A stretch of 64,000 bases of DNA from Myxococcales bacterium (GTDB taxonomy: Bacteria > Myxococcota_A > Polyangia > Palsa-1104 > JAEUJZ01): the NCBI GenBank assembly GCA_016794505.1, contig JAEUJZ010000014.1:79595-143594 (forward strand), read 5' to 3'. Below are positions 55,435 through 63,666 of the stretch, in pieces. Both the position numbers and the translations under genes were made by a program. Numbering within the stretch: the first letter of the stretch is position 1; the number at the start of each line of letters is the position of its first letter. Under the pieces are notes generated by a model. The model had not been told where the DNA came from. It was given only the letters and a program-made list of their open reading frames with translations, and ran no database searches.

Positions 55435-57123
55435 ATGAAACAGGTCGCGTCGGCCGTTGCTCAGCGCCGAAGACTCCTACCCAGTGGGACTGCAACGCAG
55501 GTCGTCACGCAGCGCAAGCGCGTGTCGGCCTTTTTTCCGACGCCCCGTTTCGACTCTGCCGCTCCGACGCACCCGTCTGAGCTGCCCACCTCGCCCACCC
55601 GATCTGCCGTTCATGAAGCGGCGCCGGCTGCGGCGTCTCTGCGCCCGACCTTGGGCCTGTTGCCGCTGATCGCCACGCTGTTTTTCGTCGTGTCCGGCGG
55701 CCCCTATGGACTGGAAGAGATCGTCAGCGGCCATGGCTATCTGAACTCGCTCTTGCTGCTGCTGATCGTGCCCTGCATCTGGAGCGTCCCGTCGGCGCTG
55801 CTCGTCGGCGAGCTCGCCAGCAGCCTGCCCCACGAGGGCGGTTATTACACCTGGGTGCGACGCGCCCTGGGGCCGTTTTGGGGCATGCAGGAAGCCTGGC
55901 TGATGGTTGCCTTCAGCCTGTTTGACATGGCGATCTATCCGACGCTGCTTGTCACCTATCTGGGACGCATTTTCCCAGCGCTGCGCGACACCGGCATCGG
56001 CGGCAGCGGCTGGTGGGCTGGCGTGGCCATGGTCGTGATCTGCGTCCTTTGGAACCTGCGTGGCAGCCGCTCGGTTGGCACCGGCAGCATCGGGCTGGGC
56101 GTGCTGCTGCTGTTCCCGTTCATCATCGTCGCCATCTGCGGTGGACTGGCCCTGCGCCACTTAAGCTGGGGTCAGCTGGTCGGTGTCTTGATGGCCCCGC
56201 CCACGGCCGCATCCAGCCCAGTGGCTGGCTCGCTGTGGATGACCGGCATCCTGCTGTGCATGTGGAATTACCTGGGCTGGGACAGCGCATCCACCGTCGC
56301 CAGCGAGGTCGAAAATCCGCAGCGCAACTATCCGCGAGCGCTGTTCATCACCGTCGCACTGGTCGCGGCCTGTTACACCATCCCAGTGTTCTCTGCCGCA
56401 GGCAGTGGCCTGCCGGCTGGCGCTTGGACCACGGGCACGTGGGTTGACATCGGTCATCGCTTGGGCGGCCCCACCGTCGCTGTGGCCATCGCTCTTGGCG
56501 GCGCACTGTGCGGCATCGGCATGTTCAACGCGCTGGTGCTTTCACACTCGCGCTTGCCGCTGGCGATGGTTCGCGATGGGCTGTTGCCCGCTTGGCTGGG
56601 TCGCCGCTGCGAGCGCACCGGAGCCCCTCGCCGCGTCCTTTTGATCGCCGCCGCGCTGTACATCGCCTGCATGGGTCTGGGTTTTCAGCGCTTGGTGCAA
56701 ATCGACGTGATCTTGTACGGCGGTGCGATGCTGTTGCAGTTCGTCGCGCTGATCGTCCTGCGCATTCGCGAGCCCAGCCTGCCGCGACCGTTCCGCATTC
56801 CGGGTGGCGTGCCGGGGTTGTTGGCCTTGGCAGCGCTGCCGATGGGCCTTCTGGGTTTGGCGCTGTGGTTTGGACGCGGCGAGAGCACCCCGGTTCTGTG
56901 GGGCATGAGCGCGATGCAGACCGGCTTGGTCATCGCAGCCATCGGTCCGGTGCTGTATGCGGCGCAGCGCTTGTGGCGCTTCCTCTCGGTCGCGGGCAAC
57001 TTGTCGCGCTCGTCCATCGCTGGACTTAGCGACGAACATCACGATCCCAAGCCCCTGCACCGTGCTGCCACGGCTGCGACAGCCGCCGCCGTCTCATCCT
57101 CGATGATCGCCGGCCTGCACTAG
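55435..57123 (+). CDS. APC-family amino acid/amine permease
   Basis: 562 residues from the ATG at 55435 (AAGGAGG upstream). A 65-residue hydrophilic N terminus is followed by twelve hydrophobic helices in the amino acid-polyamine-organocation pattern. The first helix carries the unwound GGPYGLEEIVSG, helix 3 has PHEGGYYTWVRRALGPFWG, and helix 6 has LLCMWNYLGWDSASTVASEVENPQRNYPRAL, all conserved in the APC family. The substrate could be an amino acid or ethanolamine; its position near the EutBC gene is suggestive only. The frame starting at 55315 is an upstream extension without a ribosome site. Confidence 0.85.
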   Translation: MKQVASAVAQRRRLLPSGTATQVVTQRKRVSAFFPTPRFDSAAPTHPSELPTSPTRSAVHEAAPAAASLRPTLGLLPLIATLFFVVSGGPYGLEEIVSGHGYLNSLLLLLIVPCIWSVPSALLVGELASSLPHEGGYYTWVRRALGPFWGMQEAWLMVAFSLFDMAIYPTLLVTYLGRIFPALRDTGIGGSGWWAGVAMVVICVLWNLRGSRSVGTGSIGLGVLLLFPFIIVAICGGLALRHLSWGQLVGVLMAPPTAASSPVAGSLWMTGILLCMWNYLGWDSASTVASEVENPQRNYPRALFITVALVAACYTIPVFSAAGSGLPAGAWTTGTWVDIGHRLGGPTVAVAIALGGALCGIGMFNALVLSHSRLPLAMVRDGLLPAWLGRRCERTGAPRRVLLIAAALYIACMGLGFQRLVQIDVILYGGAMLLQFVALIVLRIREPSLPRPFRIPGGVPGLLALAALPMGLLGLALWFGRGESTPVLWGMSAMQTGLVIAAIGPVLYAAQRLWRFLSVAGNLSRSSIAGLSDEHHDPKPLHRAATAATAAAVSSSMIAGLH

Positions 57124-57148
57124 GTCCGCGTCCCCTACCTTCGTACCC

Positions 57149-57967
57149 TCAGGGCTCCTCGGCGCCTGCGATGTGGTCGCGCAGCCGCTGATTGACCGCG
57201 CTTCCATGCTGCAAGGGCAGGCCGTGCCCTGCATCGGCAAAGCGCTCAATGCGGGCGTGTAGCAAGCGGGCTTTCAGATCGTCGCTGAGCCGCGTATGCA
57301 CGACGATGTCGTGGGCTCCCGTCAGGATCAGCGTCGGGATGGTCTGCAGCGCAGCCATATCGCCGCCGCGGTGCTGCCACAGCGCAGCGATCTGCTTGCG
57401 CACGATCGGCGGTTGATACGGAAAATCGGCACAGAAGATCAGCCGCATCAGACGCAGCGCTTCTTCGTCGGGCAGCGTCGAAAGATAGGCCGGCGGAAAA
57501 CACAGGCGAGCCGCCGTCAACCAGCGCTTGCGCTCGCTGCCAAACAGCATGCCCAGCGAGACCTTTAGGTTGGCCAGCGAAGGCACCGCGATATCGCGGC
57601 CCCGCCACAAGGTCGAGATCAGCGACACGCTGCGCACGCGAGCGGTCGCGATGCGGGCAAGCTCTTGCACGATCAAGCCACCCAGCGAGTGACCCACGGC
57701 ATGAATGCGCTCGACACCTAGCTGATCCAAAAGGTGCAAGCAGTCCTGCGCCATGGCGGCGACCGTGACCGGCCCGCGCAGCGGCACGCTGGCCCCGATT
57801 CCGCGATTGTCGAACCAGATCACGCGATGGTCGCGCACGAGATCGTCGATCTGCGGTCGCCAGCCGTTTCCCACGCAGCCGGCGCCTTGCACCAAGAGCA
57901 CGTGCGGGCCCGTCTGTCCGGCTTGTTCATAGGCAAGGGCTGTGTCGGTACGTTGCAGCGTCGGCAT
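57149..57967 (-). CDS. alpha/beta hydrolase, last gene of the GTPase-cyclase operon
   Basis: 272 residues. Strand and loop LLVQGAGCVGNGW form the oxyanion region, the nucleophile elbow is GHSLGG (serine near residue 93), the acid is in LTGAHDIVVHTRL, and the histidine in FADAGHGLPLQHG. WFDNRGIGAS is typical of the BioH/3-oxoadipate enol-lactonase branch. The cap is helical. The substrate is unknown; an esterase or lactonase role is likely. It starts three bases after the cyclase stop on the same strand, which suggests that it belongs to the same transcription unit. Confidence 0.85.
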   Translation of the reverse strand: MPTLQRTDTALAYEQAGQTGPHVLLVQGAGCVGNGWRPQIDDLVRDHRVIWFDNRGIGASVPLRGPVTVAAMAQDCLHLLDQLGVERIHAVGHSLGGLIVQELARIATARVRSVSLISTLWRGRDIAVPSLANLKVSLGMLFGSERKRWLTAARLCFPPAYLSTLPDEEALRLMRLIFCADFPYQPPIVRKQIAALWQHRGGDMAALQTIPTLILTGAHDIVVHTRLSDDLKARLLHARIERFADAGHGLPLQHGSAVNQRLRDHIAGAEEP

Positions 57968-57970
57968 GAT

Positions 57971-59074
57971 CTAGAAACGCTCAGCCCCAGAAAAAGCGGC
58001 AGGCAAGCTGCTCGTTGCGACCGTGATGACAAACGTCCGCAGCACATCGCGAAAGCCCTTCAGGGCGACCTGCCTTTCGTCAATGAGTACGTCGGAAAAG
58101 TCCTCGTTCATCGCATCGCGCTGACGCGCTTCCTGCCACAGCGAGTGCGTGGGCTCGTCGATCACAAGCTCGAAGGCTCGCGCTTGCCCTTGCAGTCGCG
58201 AGGCCAGGTTGACGTGATGGCCGATCGCTGCGAACCCTCGACGATCGTAGGTCCCGACAATGCCGACCGCCGCCGGACCGCTGGCGATGCCGATCCCGAC
58301 CCCCAAGCACGAAAGGCCCTGTGCCGCGCGCCGGGCATGGAGCGCACGCACCGCGCGCTGCACGTGCAGACCCGCGATGACGGCCTTTGCTGCGGCCGTG
58401 CGCTTGTCGGACTCGCCGATGCCGAAGATCCCCATCACGGCATCGCCGGCAATGTGCTCGATCAAGCCGCCGTGGGCCTCGATCGGCTCGATCATCACGG
58501 GCAGATATTGATTCAAGGTCCGAAAGACTTCCTCGGGCGAGTGGTCTTCGCTGTACGGCGTGAAGCCGCGGATGTCGACAAACAGGACCGTCACCTCGCG
58601 CCGCTCGCCGCCGCGCTGCCAGCGTCCCGCCATCAGGCTCTCGGCCACCGACTTGCCCAAGTACGTGTCCAGCATCAGGCCTTGGCGTTCGCTGCGCAGG
58701 CTTAGCTCGTTGCCTTTTTGCTGCATAGCCTGCTTCTGATCGTGCTCGCTCGTGGTGTCGAGCAGCACCACCCACGTGTTCTCGCCGTCGACAAAGACGT
58801 GCAGATCCGCGCAGGCGCCGCTTTCGGTGTGAACCGCCGACAGGTGCAAGGGCTCGCCATGGTGCGGCAGAAATCCGGTCAGCAGGCTGATCTGCGCGCT
58901 GGCCGGCTGCCCCGGCTGCAGATCGTGGATGCCATAGTGCGCAAGCGCTCCGCCGTGCTCGACGACGTAGCCGTTGGGGTCGGTGCGCAGGAATGCCGGA
59001 TGACGCGAGCGCAGCACCAGCGGCAGCAGGTACGCCGAGACCACCTGCGGCAGTGGGTGCGCTCGACCGCTCAC
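57971..59074 (-). CDS. class III adenylate/guanylate cyclase with N-terminal sensor-like domain
   Basis: 367 residues from the GTG at 59074, which overlaps the GTPase stop (GTGA); a longer frame to 59407 lies in the GTPase gene and is rejected. Residues 1-120 look like a PAS-type domain (FLRTDPNGYVVEHGG, HVFVDGENTWVVLLDTT), joined by a helix (residues about 110-155) to the cyclase domain. The metal aspartates are D167 (LFVDIRGFT) and D211 (GDAVMGIFG), and NLASRLQGQA carries the transition-state Asn/Arg. It probably makes cAMP, in response to the partner GTPase or a ligand. It is an asymmetric or homodimeric enzyme in the cytoplasm or at the membrane; no transmembrane helix is present. Confidence 0.88.
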   Translation of the reverse strand: MSGRAHPLPQVVSAYLLPLVLRSRHPAFLRTDPNGYVVEHGGALAHYGIHDLQPGQPASAQISLLTGFLPHHGEPLHLSAVHTESGACADLHVFVDGENTWVVLLDTTSEHDQKQAMQQKGNELSLRSERQGLMLDTYLGKSVAESLMAGRWQRGGERREVTVLFVDIRGFTPYSEDHSPEEVFRTLNQYLPVMIEPIEAHGGLIEHIAGDAVMGIFGIGESDKRTAAAKAVIAGLHVQRAVRALHARRAAQGLSCLGVGIGIASGPAAVGIVGTYDRRGFAAIGHHVNLASRLQGQARAFELVIDEPTHSLWQEARQRDAMNEDFSDVLIDERQVALKGFRDVLRTFVITVATSSLPAAFSGAERF

Positions 59075-59574
59075 CGCCCGTCCCCTAGCATGCGCGCGGT
59101 GATCGTGGAAAAAGCGTCCTCGACGCCCTCGCCGGTCTTGGCGCTGGCTCGCAGGATCTCCCAGCCGCTGCGTGAAAGCTCGTCGATCCGCTCGGGTCGC
59201 ACTTCCCATTCCGACAAAAGATCGCTCTTGTTGAGAATCAAAAGGTACGGCAGCGGTCCCAGCGCTGAAAGCGCGCGATCGCGTAGCTCGATCGCCTTGT
59301 CCACCGTCGCCGGTCGCGTGCCATCGGCCACGATCAAGAGCCCCGCCGAACCCCGCAGGTACGAGGTCTGCAAGCGCTGAAACTCGTCTTCGCCATACAG
59401 ATCCCACAGCAGAAGCGATGCCGTCTTCCCCGCGTGCTGCACGTCCTTCTTGTCGATCTTCACGCCGACCGTGGTCAGGTACTTGTCGGTGAACATGCTG
59501 TGGACATAGCGGCGCACCAAGCTGGTCTTGCCGACGGCGAATGCCCCTAACATGCAGAGTTTCTTTTGAATCAT
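59071..59574 (-). CDS. small Ras/Rab-like GTPase
   Basis: 167 residues, one GTPase domain. The P-loop is GAFAVGKTSL (10-19), the switch I threonine is in YLTTVGVKI (T34/T35), and G3 is DLYG (58-61) instead of DTAG, so the Gln/Ala pattern of switch II is replaced by LYGEDE. G4 is NKSD (115-118) and G5 is ASAK. It has no lipid-anchor cysteine. Similar bacterial Rab/Roc-like proteins and MglA act as switches recruited to membrane partners. Start ATGA overlaps the OmpA gene stop, and its own stop overlaps the cyclase start, so the three are translationally coupled. It probably docks on the cytoplasmic part of the OmpA-type protein. Confidence 0.9.
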   Translation of the reverse strand: MIQKKLCMLGAFAVGKTSLVRRYVHSMFTDKYLTTVGVKIDKKDVQHAGKTASLLLWDLYGEDEFQRLQTSYLRGSAGLLIVADGTRPATVDKAIELRDRALSALGPLPYLLILNKSDLLSEWEVRPERIDELSRSGWEILRASAKTGEGVEDAFSTITARMLGDGR

Positions 59575-61442
59575 CGCGATCTCTTTTTGGCGACGGTACG
59601 GGCGGTCACGACGACGCGGAACGACGCCGCTCGCTCCGCGCGCTCTTGTTCAAACTGCAGAGGAGCCACGGCCCGCAGCTTGCGCATATCGATGCCGGCA
59701 TTGGCCAACCAGACACGCATCTGTTTGGCACGACTCTCACGCAGGCGCAGATTGTAGAGCTCATCGCCGATGGTGTCTGTATGCGCGTAGACCTCGATGG
59801 TGACATCCAGGCTGTCGTCGTGCTGCGCCATGCGCAGGATCTCTTTGATCTCGGCCAGTGCCTTGCTTTGCTGCGCCTCTTGCCCCGGCACGAGCTCGAT
59901 GCTGCCGGCCCGGAAATGGAACACGATGGCTTCCAAGGCTCGCGCGCGTTCCATCAAGATGTCGTAAAGCTGCGGCGGCTTGGGCAGCGGCTTTACGTCG
60001 AAGTCCACCGACTGCACACCGGCAATCGCGCCGACTAAGAAACGGGCATCGTCGATCCAGTCCTCGTCGGCTTGCCCCACAAGCTGCAGCGTGCCAGGGC
60101 TGGGCATCGACAGCTGCACGCTGCTGGGCGGACGCAGGGCCAGCGCGGCCCGCCCGACGATCAGCTCAGGCTGCATGGCCAAAAATGGCCGCTCGTGCAG
60201 CGTCGCGCGATCCGGCGAAAGCCCGGCTTCACGCAGCAAGATCTCGACGGGCTTGGCCTGCGGATCGCGCAAAATTTCGATGTCAAAGCGCCCCCCGCTG
60301 CGCCGCGCCTGCACGACGACAACCCCAAGCTGCTGCTGCAGGGATGCCGTCGCCCGTCGCAGCGTCTGCGCGCTCTGATAGGACTGCACGCCCAGATACC
60401 CCAGCCCAGCCAGCGCCGCGATGAACAGCAGCGACAAGATCAAAAGCGCTTTGATCGGCCGACGCGACTTCTCTTGCTGCTGTTGCTGCAGACAGCGCAC
60501 AAGATGCGGTCGAACTCCCTGCAGCTCGTCGGAATCTCCAGAGAACGCTTTGAGCTGCGGCAAGAAGTCGCGATGACACAGCCCCAGCACTTCGCGAAAT
60601 ACGGCGCGCAGCGAGACCGGTGCCGTACCGCGAATGACACCGGCCAAGACCGCATGCGGACCGCGCTCGATCCACACCGTGACATCGCCCACTTCGACGG
60701 TATCCAGCGCTGCCTTGCTGTCGACGCGGAACGAGTCACGCACAAAGTCCTGAATCGCCGTCAGCATGCTAGAGACCATCGAGGCATTCTGCAGCTCGAC
60801 GCTCTCTGAGGCGGCGGCGTGCTGCAGATCGACGTGTACGTGCTGCAGAGGTAGGCCGCTTTCGGGATGAATCAGAAACACCTGCTCGACGCGATACACC
60901 AGGCTGTGCAGCAGCACGACTTCGCTGAACGGCTTGCCCGTTGCCCGCGCTTCCAGTCGCCAGCGCCAACTGCGCAGCGAAAACGCATGCTCAAGCGCGT
61001 ATGTCGTCTGCTGCATCATGCGCGACAGCGCTTCGCGGATCGCGCGACTGATCGCCGGCCCCATGATGGGAAAGATGGCCTCGGCAATCACCTCGGGCCG
61101 CTGGCGCACGGCGTGGGTCAGTGTGCCCTCTAAAAGCGGCTGCAGGGCGGCCGCCATCTGCGGGCTGTGTTCGTTGGCAAGCGCCACCGCCGCGGGCAGG
61201 ACCTCCGCCACGCTATCCACGGCGACCGGCGCCCGCACCTGCAAGAGCTGTCGCTTCAGGTCCGAAAGCTCGCGCTGTTCGGGAGCCAAGAGCAGCTCGC
61301 GCAGCGTGCCATACGCATCGTCGCTGCCTGTCGCCTCAATACCATCGGAAGGCGCCGCGACGCCCTCTTTTGTCAAGCCAACGCCCGCAGCCGCGCTCGC
61401 AGCAGATTCAAGGGGCGAAGACTGTGGCGGCGATTCCGACAT
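59571..61442 (-). CDS. membrane protein with cytoplasmic domain, BON-like and OmpA peptidoglycan-binding domains
   Basis: 623 residues with a single transmembrane helix at about 330-352 (KALLILSLLFIAALAGLGYL). The 329-residue N-terminal part has no signal and should be cytoplasmic, carrying helices (AAALQPLLEGTLTHAVRQRP, ISRAIREALSRMMQQ) and a beta stretch VTVWIERGPHAVLAGVIRG. After the helix come a BON-like unit (LQLVGQADEDWIDDARFLVG, near 452-480) and an OmpA domain with HTDTIGDELYNLRLRESRAK. The OmpA domain should bind peptidoglycan. Such a protein could sense the cell wall and signal to the cytoplasmic GTPase. It overlaps the GTPase gene by ATGA. No known family has exactly this set of domains in my memory. 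Confidence 0.8.
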   Translation of the reverse strand: MSESPPQSSPLESAASAAAGVGLTKEGVAAPSDGIEATGSDDAYGTLRELLLAPEQRELSDLKRQLLQVRAPVAVDSVAEVLPAAVALANEHSPQMAAALQPLLEGTLTHAVRQRPEVIAEAIFPIMGPAISRAIREALSRMMQQTTYALEHAFSLRSWRWRLEARATGKPFSEVVLLHSLVYRVEQVFLIHPESGLPLQHVHVDLQHAAASESVELQNASMVSSMLTAIQDFVRDSFRVDSKAALDTVEVGDVTVWIERGPHAVLAGVIRGTAPVSLRAVFREVLGLCHRDFLPQLKAFSGDSDELQGVRPHLVRCLQQQQQEKSRRPIKALLILSLLFIAALAGLGYLGVQSYQSAQTLRRATASLQQQLGVVVVQARRSGGRFDIEILRDPQAKPVEILLREAGLSPDRATLHERPFLAMQPELIVGRAALALRPPSSVQLSMPSPGTLQLVGQADEDWIDDARFLVGAIAGVQSVDFDVKPLPKPPQLYDILMERARALEAIVFHFRAGSIELVPGQEAQQSKALAEIKEILRMAQHDDSLDVTIEVYAHTDTIGDELYNLRLRESRAKQMRVWLANAGIDMRKLRAVAPLQFEQERAERAASFRVVVTARTVAKKRSR

Positions 61443-61545
61443 GCAGACCGTATCGACAGCTTTCCTGCAAGGTTCTCGACGGAACGTTTAGGTGTCCAGC
61501 AGGCGTCTGGGCGGCAGGCTGGCCCAGCTTCGCCGCTACACCGGA

Positions 61546-62169
61546 CTAGCTCTCGGCGCTCAAGCGCGCCGCCAGATCGGTCAAAAGACCAGCCAAGGCC
61601 GCTCGATCGGTCTTGTCGCTGCGCAGCTGCTGCAGCTCGCGCTGCACCAGCGCCGACAGCTCGCTGACACCGGCCTGCATGTCGTCGCGCAGCTGCTTGG
61701 ACTGCGCAAGCAGGTGTTGCCGCAGCTCGCGCTGGGCCTTGTTCATCTGGTCGTCTAGCTGATGCACGCGCTTGTCGAGCCCCTGGCCCAGCGTCTCGAC
61801 GGTCTTTGCCACTTCTTGCAGGGCGCCGCTGCGCTCGCTGTACTCGCCGCTGATGCGCTCGTTGAGCGCGTCTAGCTCTTGCCGGACATAGCCCTCTAGC
61901 GACTCGAAACGACGGCGAAAGTCGGCGCGCAGCTCGGTGCTCTCTTGGCTGACTTGCGCTTCAAGGCGGGCAAAGCGCGCCTCGTAATCGCGCATCTGGT
62001 TGCCAAACAAAATGCTGCGGATCTTTTCGATATTGGACTGGCTTTGACTGCTGGCTTCGACGGCTTCCAGCAGGTCCGCGGGCTTGGCAGCCTCGGGAGC
62101 CTTGCCGGTGGTCAGCGCCGAGCGCGCCTTGTTGTCGAGCGGCTTCTTCCCATCACTTACCTGTGTCAT
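61546..62169 (-). CDS. coiled-coil protein, first gene of the GTPase-cyclase operon
   Basis: 207 residues from the ATG at 62169 (AAGG upstream); a longer frame to 62331 is rejected for lack of a site. After an unstructured start it is almost wholly a coiled coil (IRSILFGNQMRDYEARFARLE, FESLEGYVRQELDALNERIS, LDDQMNKAQRELRQHLLAQS), ending in RAALAGLLTDLAARL. It has no signal and no transmembrane helix. It lies 103 bp upstream of the OmpA-type gene on the same strand and may connect the GTPase to the membrane protein or act as an effector. No family recognised. Confidence 0.75.
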   Translation of the reverse strand: MTQVSDGKKPLDNKARSALTTGKAPEAAKPADLLEAVEASSQSQSNIEKIRSILFGNQMRDYEARFARLEAQVSQESTELRADFRRRFESLEGYVRQELDALNERISGEYSERSGALQEVAKTVETLGQGLDKRVHQLDDQMNKAQRELRQHLLAQSKQLRDDMQAGVSELSALVQRELQQLRSDKTDRAALAGLLTDLAARLSAES

Positions 62170-62325
62170 AGTCACACCTTTTGTAGCGAGCATTACTTTA
62201 CTTTGTCGGAGCAATGAAGAAAACCAAAAACACGGGTCAGCCGAAGCCAGTTCTTGCCCTGTTCCCGCGGGCTTGCGCGCGTGTTCAAGCCAAGCAGCCA
62301 GGCGCCGCCGTGATACACATCGCCC

Positions 62326-62913
62326 ATGCACATTCTTCCGTTCTTGTGTGCCCTGGTGGCAGCCAGCGTGGGTCTGACCGAGCCCGAGCTAGCCAAGGCC
62401 CTGCGCGGTGACGTGCCGGTCCGCAGCGAGACCATCACCGCTCCCAATGGCAAGGCCTCGGGCCGCGGCGTCGGCGCCATCGTTATCGACCGCCCACTCG
62501 ACGAGGTCTGGCAGACCGTCATCCGCTATGAAGACAAAGCCGAGTACCAGCCGCGCGTCGAAAAAGTCTGGGTCTTGGACAAGCAGCCGAACTACATCAA
62601 GGTCCGCATGCAGGTCGATGCCTCGGTGACCACCGCCCGCTACACCGCGCACTTCGAGCTAAACCACGAGCAGCACAGCGTCCACTGGCGCCTCGACAAG
62701 ACCGCCCCCGATAACACCATCGCCGACTGCGACGGCAGCTATCAGCTGACTGAGGTCACACCGACGCGCACGCTGGTCGTCTATCAGAACTGGATCGACA
62801 GCGGCCGGAAAATCCCGCGCTTCATCCAGGACTACATGGCCCGTCGCTCGATCCCCACCATGCTGCGCGCCGTAAAGAAGCGCATCGAAAGCGGCGGCAC
62901 CTGGCGCAAGTAA
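62326..62913 (+). CDS. exported START/SRPBCC-like protein
   Basis: 195 residues. A short signal peptide (MHILPFLCALVAASVG) precedes a START-like fold: GRGVGAIVIDRPLDEVWQTVIRYEDKAEYQPRVEKVWVL, then RYTAHFELNHEQHSVHWRLD, CDGSYQLTEVTPTRTLVVYQ and the closing helix RSIPTMLRAVKKRIE. These make a cup for a hydrophobic ligand such as a lipid or sterol. It is likely periplasmic. It is divergent from the coiled-coil protein gene. No ligand is inferable. Confidence 0.75.
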   Translation: MHILPFLCALVAASVGLTEPELAKALRGDVPVRSETITAPNGKASGRGVGAIVIDRPLDEVWQTVIRYEDKAEYQPRVEKVWVLDKQPNYIKVRMQVDASVTTARYTAHFELNHEQHSVHWRLDKTAPDNTIADCDGSYQLTEVTPTRTLVVYQNWIDSGRKIPRFIQDYMARRSIPTMLRAVKKRIESGGTWRK

Positions 62914-62954
62914 GACCGGGTAGAGAGCCCTCACCCACGGCAAGCGCCACGTCT

Positions 62955-63593
62955 TTACAGATCGCCGCTCGCGGCGTCCCAGACCAAGAGCGTCGCATAG
63001 CCATCCGACGCGCTGTCGTGGATATAGCCCGGCAGAAGACCGCGCACGACAAAGCCTTGCTTGAGCTGAAATGACAGCGTCGGATCGAACAGCCGCTCGG
63101 CGACCACCGCTTCGACGTACTCTTTCACGCTGATGTCTCGACGGTGCGCCGCATAGCCGGGCAGCAGCCCGCCCGCGACGATACCGCGCTTGCCATGCGC
63201 CAGCACCAGCTGCTTGCGCGCCTGATAGATCGCGCGCCCGATGCCGCGTCCGCGCCACGCCGGATGCACGCTGATGTCCGCACCGTAGTAATAGGCCCCC
63301 GTGGGCTGGTGCCCGCGAAAGAAAAAACCGTCGCAGAACTCGGCAAAGCGATGCGCCGGGGCCGCGAAGTCAAAGTCGGTGAAAAAGCCCGAGCCTTGCC
63401 CGATCACTTGCCCATCGACCTCGACCACGATCTGACCCGCCGCGAACACCGCATGCTGGCTTTCAAAGTGCGGCACGCGCATCAGCTCGTCGGGGTGTAG
63501 CGTCGGATAGCAGGCCTGCTGCAGCGCTTCGAGGCCCGCGAAGTGCTCGGGCCGAAGCGTGGTCAAGGTATAGGGCGACGTTCGTGGATCCAT
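62955..63593 (-). CDS. GNAT-family N-acetyltransferase
   Basis: 212 residues from the ATG at 63593; other ATGs at 63611 and 63668 lengthen it by 6 or 25 residues, but the last overlaps the divergent ORF start. The acetyl-CoA motif is ISVHPAWRGRGIGRAIYQARKQL, preceded by the beta strand QIVVEVDGQVIGQGSGF. The substrate region is unlike known antibiotic or amino acid acetyltransferases. The protein transfers an acetyl group to an unknown amine. Cytoplasmic; no operon partner. Confidence 0.85.
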   Translation of the reverse strand: MDPRTSPYTLTTLRPEHFAGLEALQQACYPTLHPDELMRVPHFESQHAVFAAGQIVVEVDGQVIGQGSGFFTDFDFAAPAHRFAEFCDGFFFRGHQPTGAYYYGADISVHPAWRGRGIGRAIYQARKQLVLAHGKRGIVAGGLLPGYAAHRRDISVKEYVEAVVAERLFDPTLSFQLKQGFVVRGLLPGYIHDSASDGYATLLVWDAASGDL

Positions 63594-63666
63594 CGTCACA
63601 GTGCGCCGCATTATCCACGGGACTGCGTCCGAGCGAGCCGCGAGGAATGTGCTAGATTCCGCCGAC

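Noticed and set aside
53922..57123. Ethanolamine microcompartment operon
   Set aside because: No shell proteins, eutA, eutD, eutE or eutG are present; only the fused lyase and a permease of unknown substrate are seen.
57971..59407. 478-residue version of the cyclase starting at 59407
   Set aside because: The extra N terminus lies in the GTPase gene on the same strand in another frame; the GTGA overlap at 59074 is a better start.
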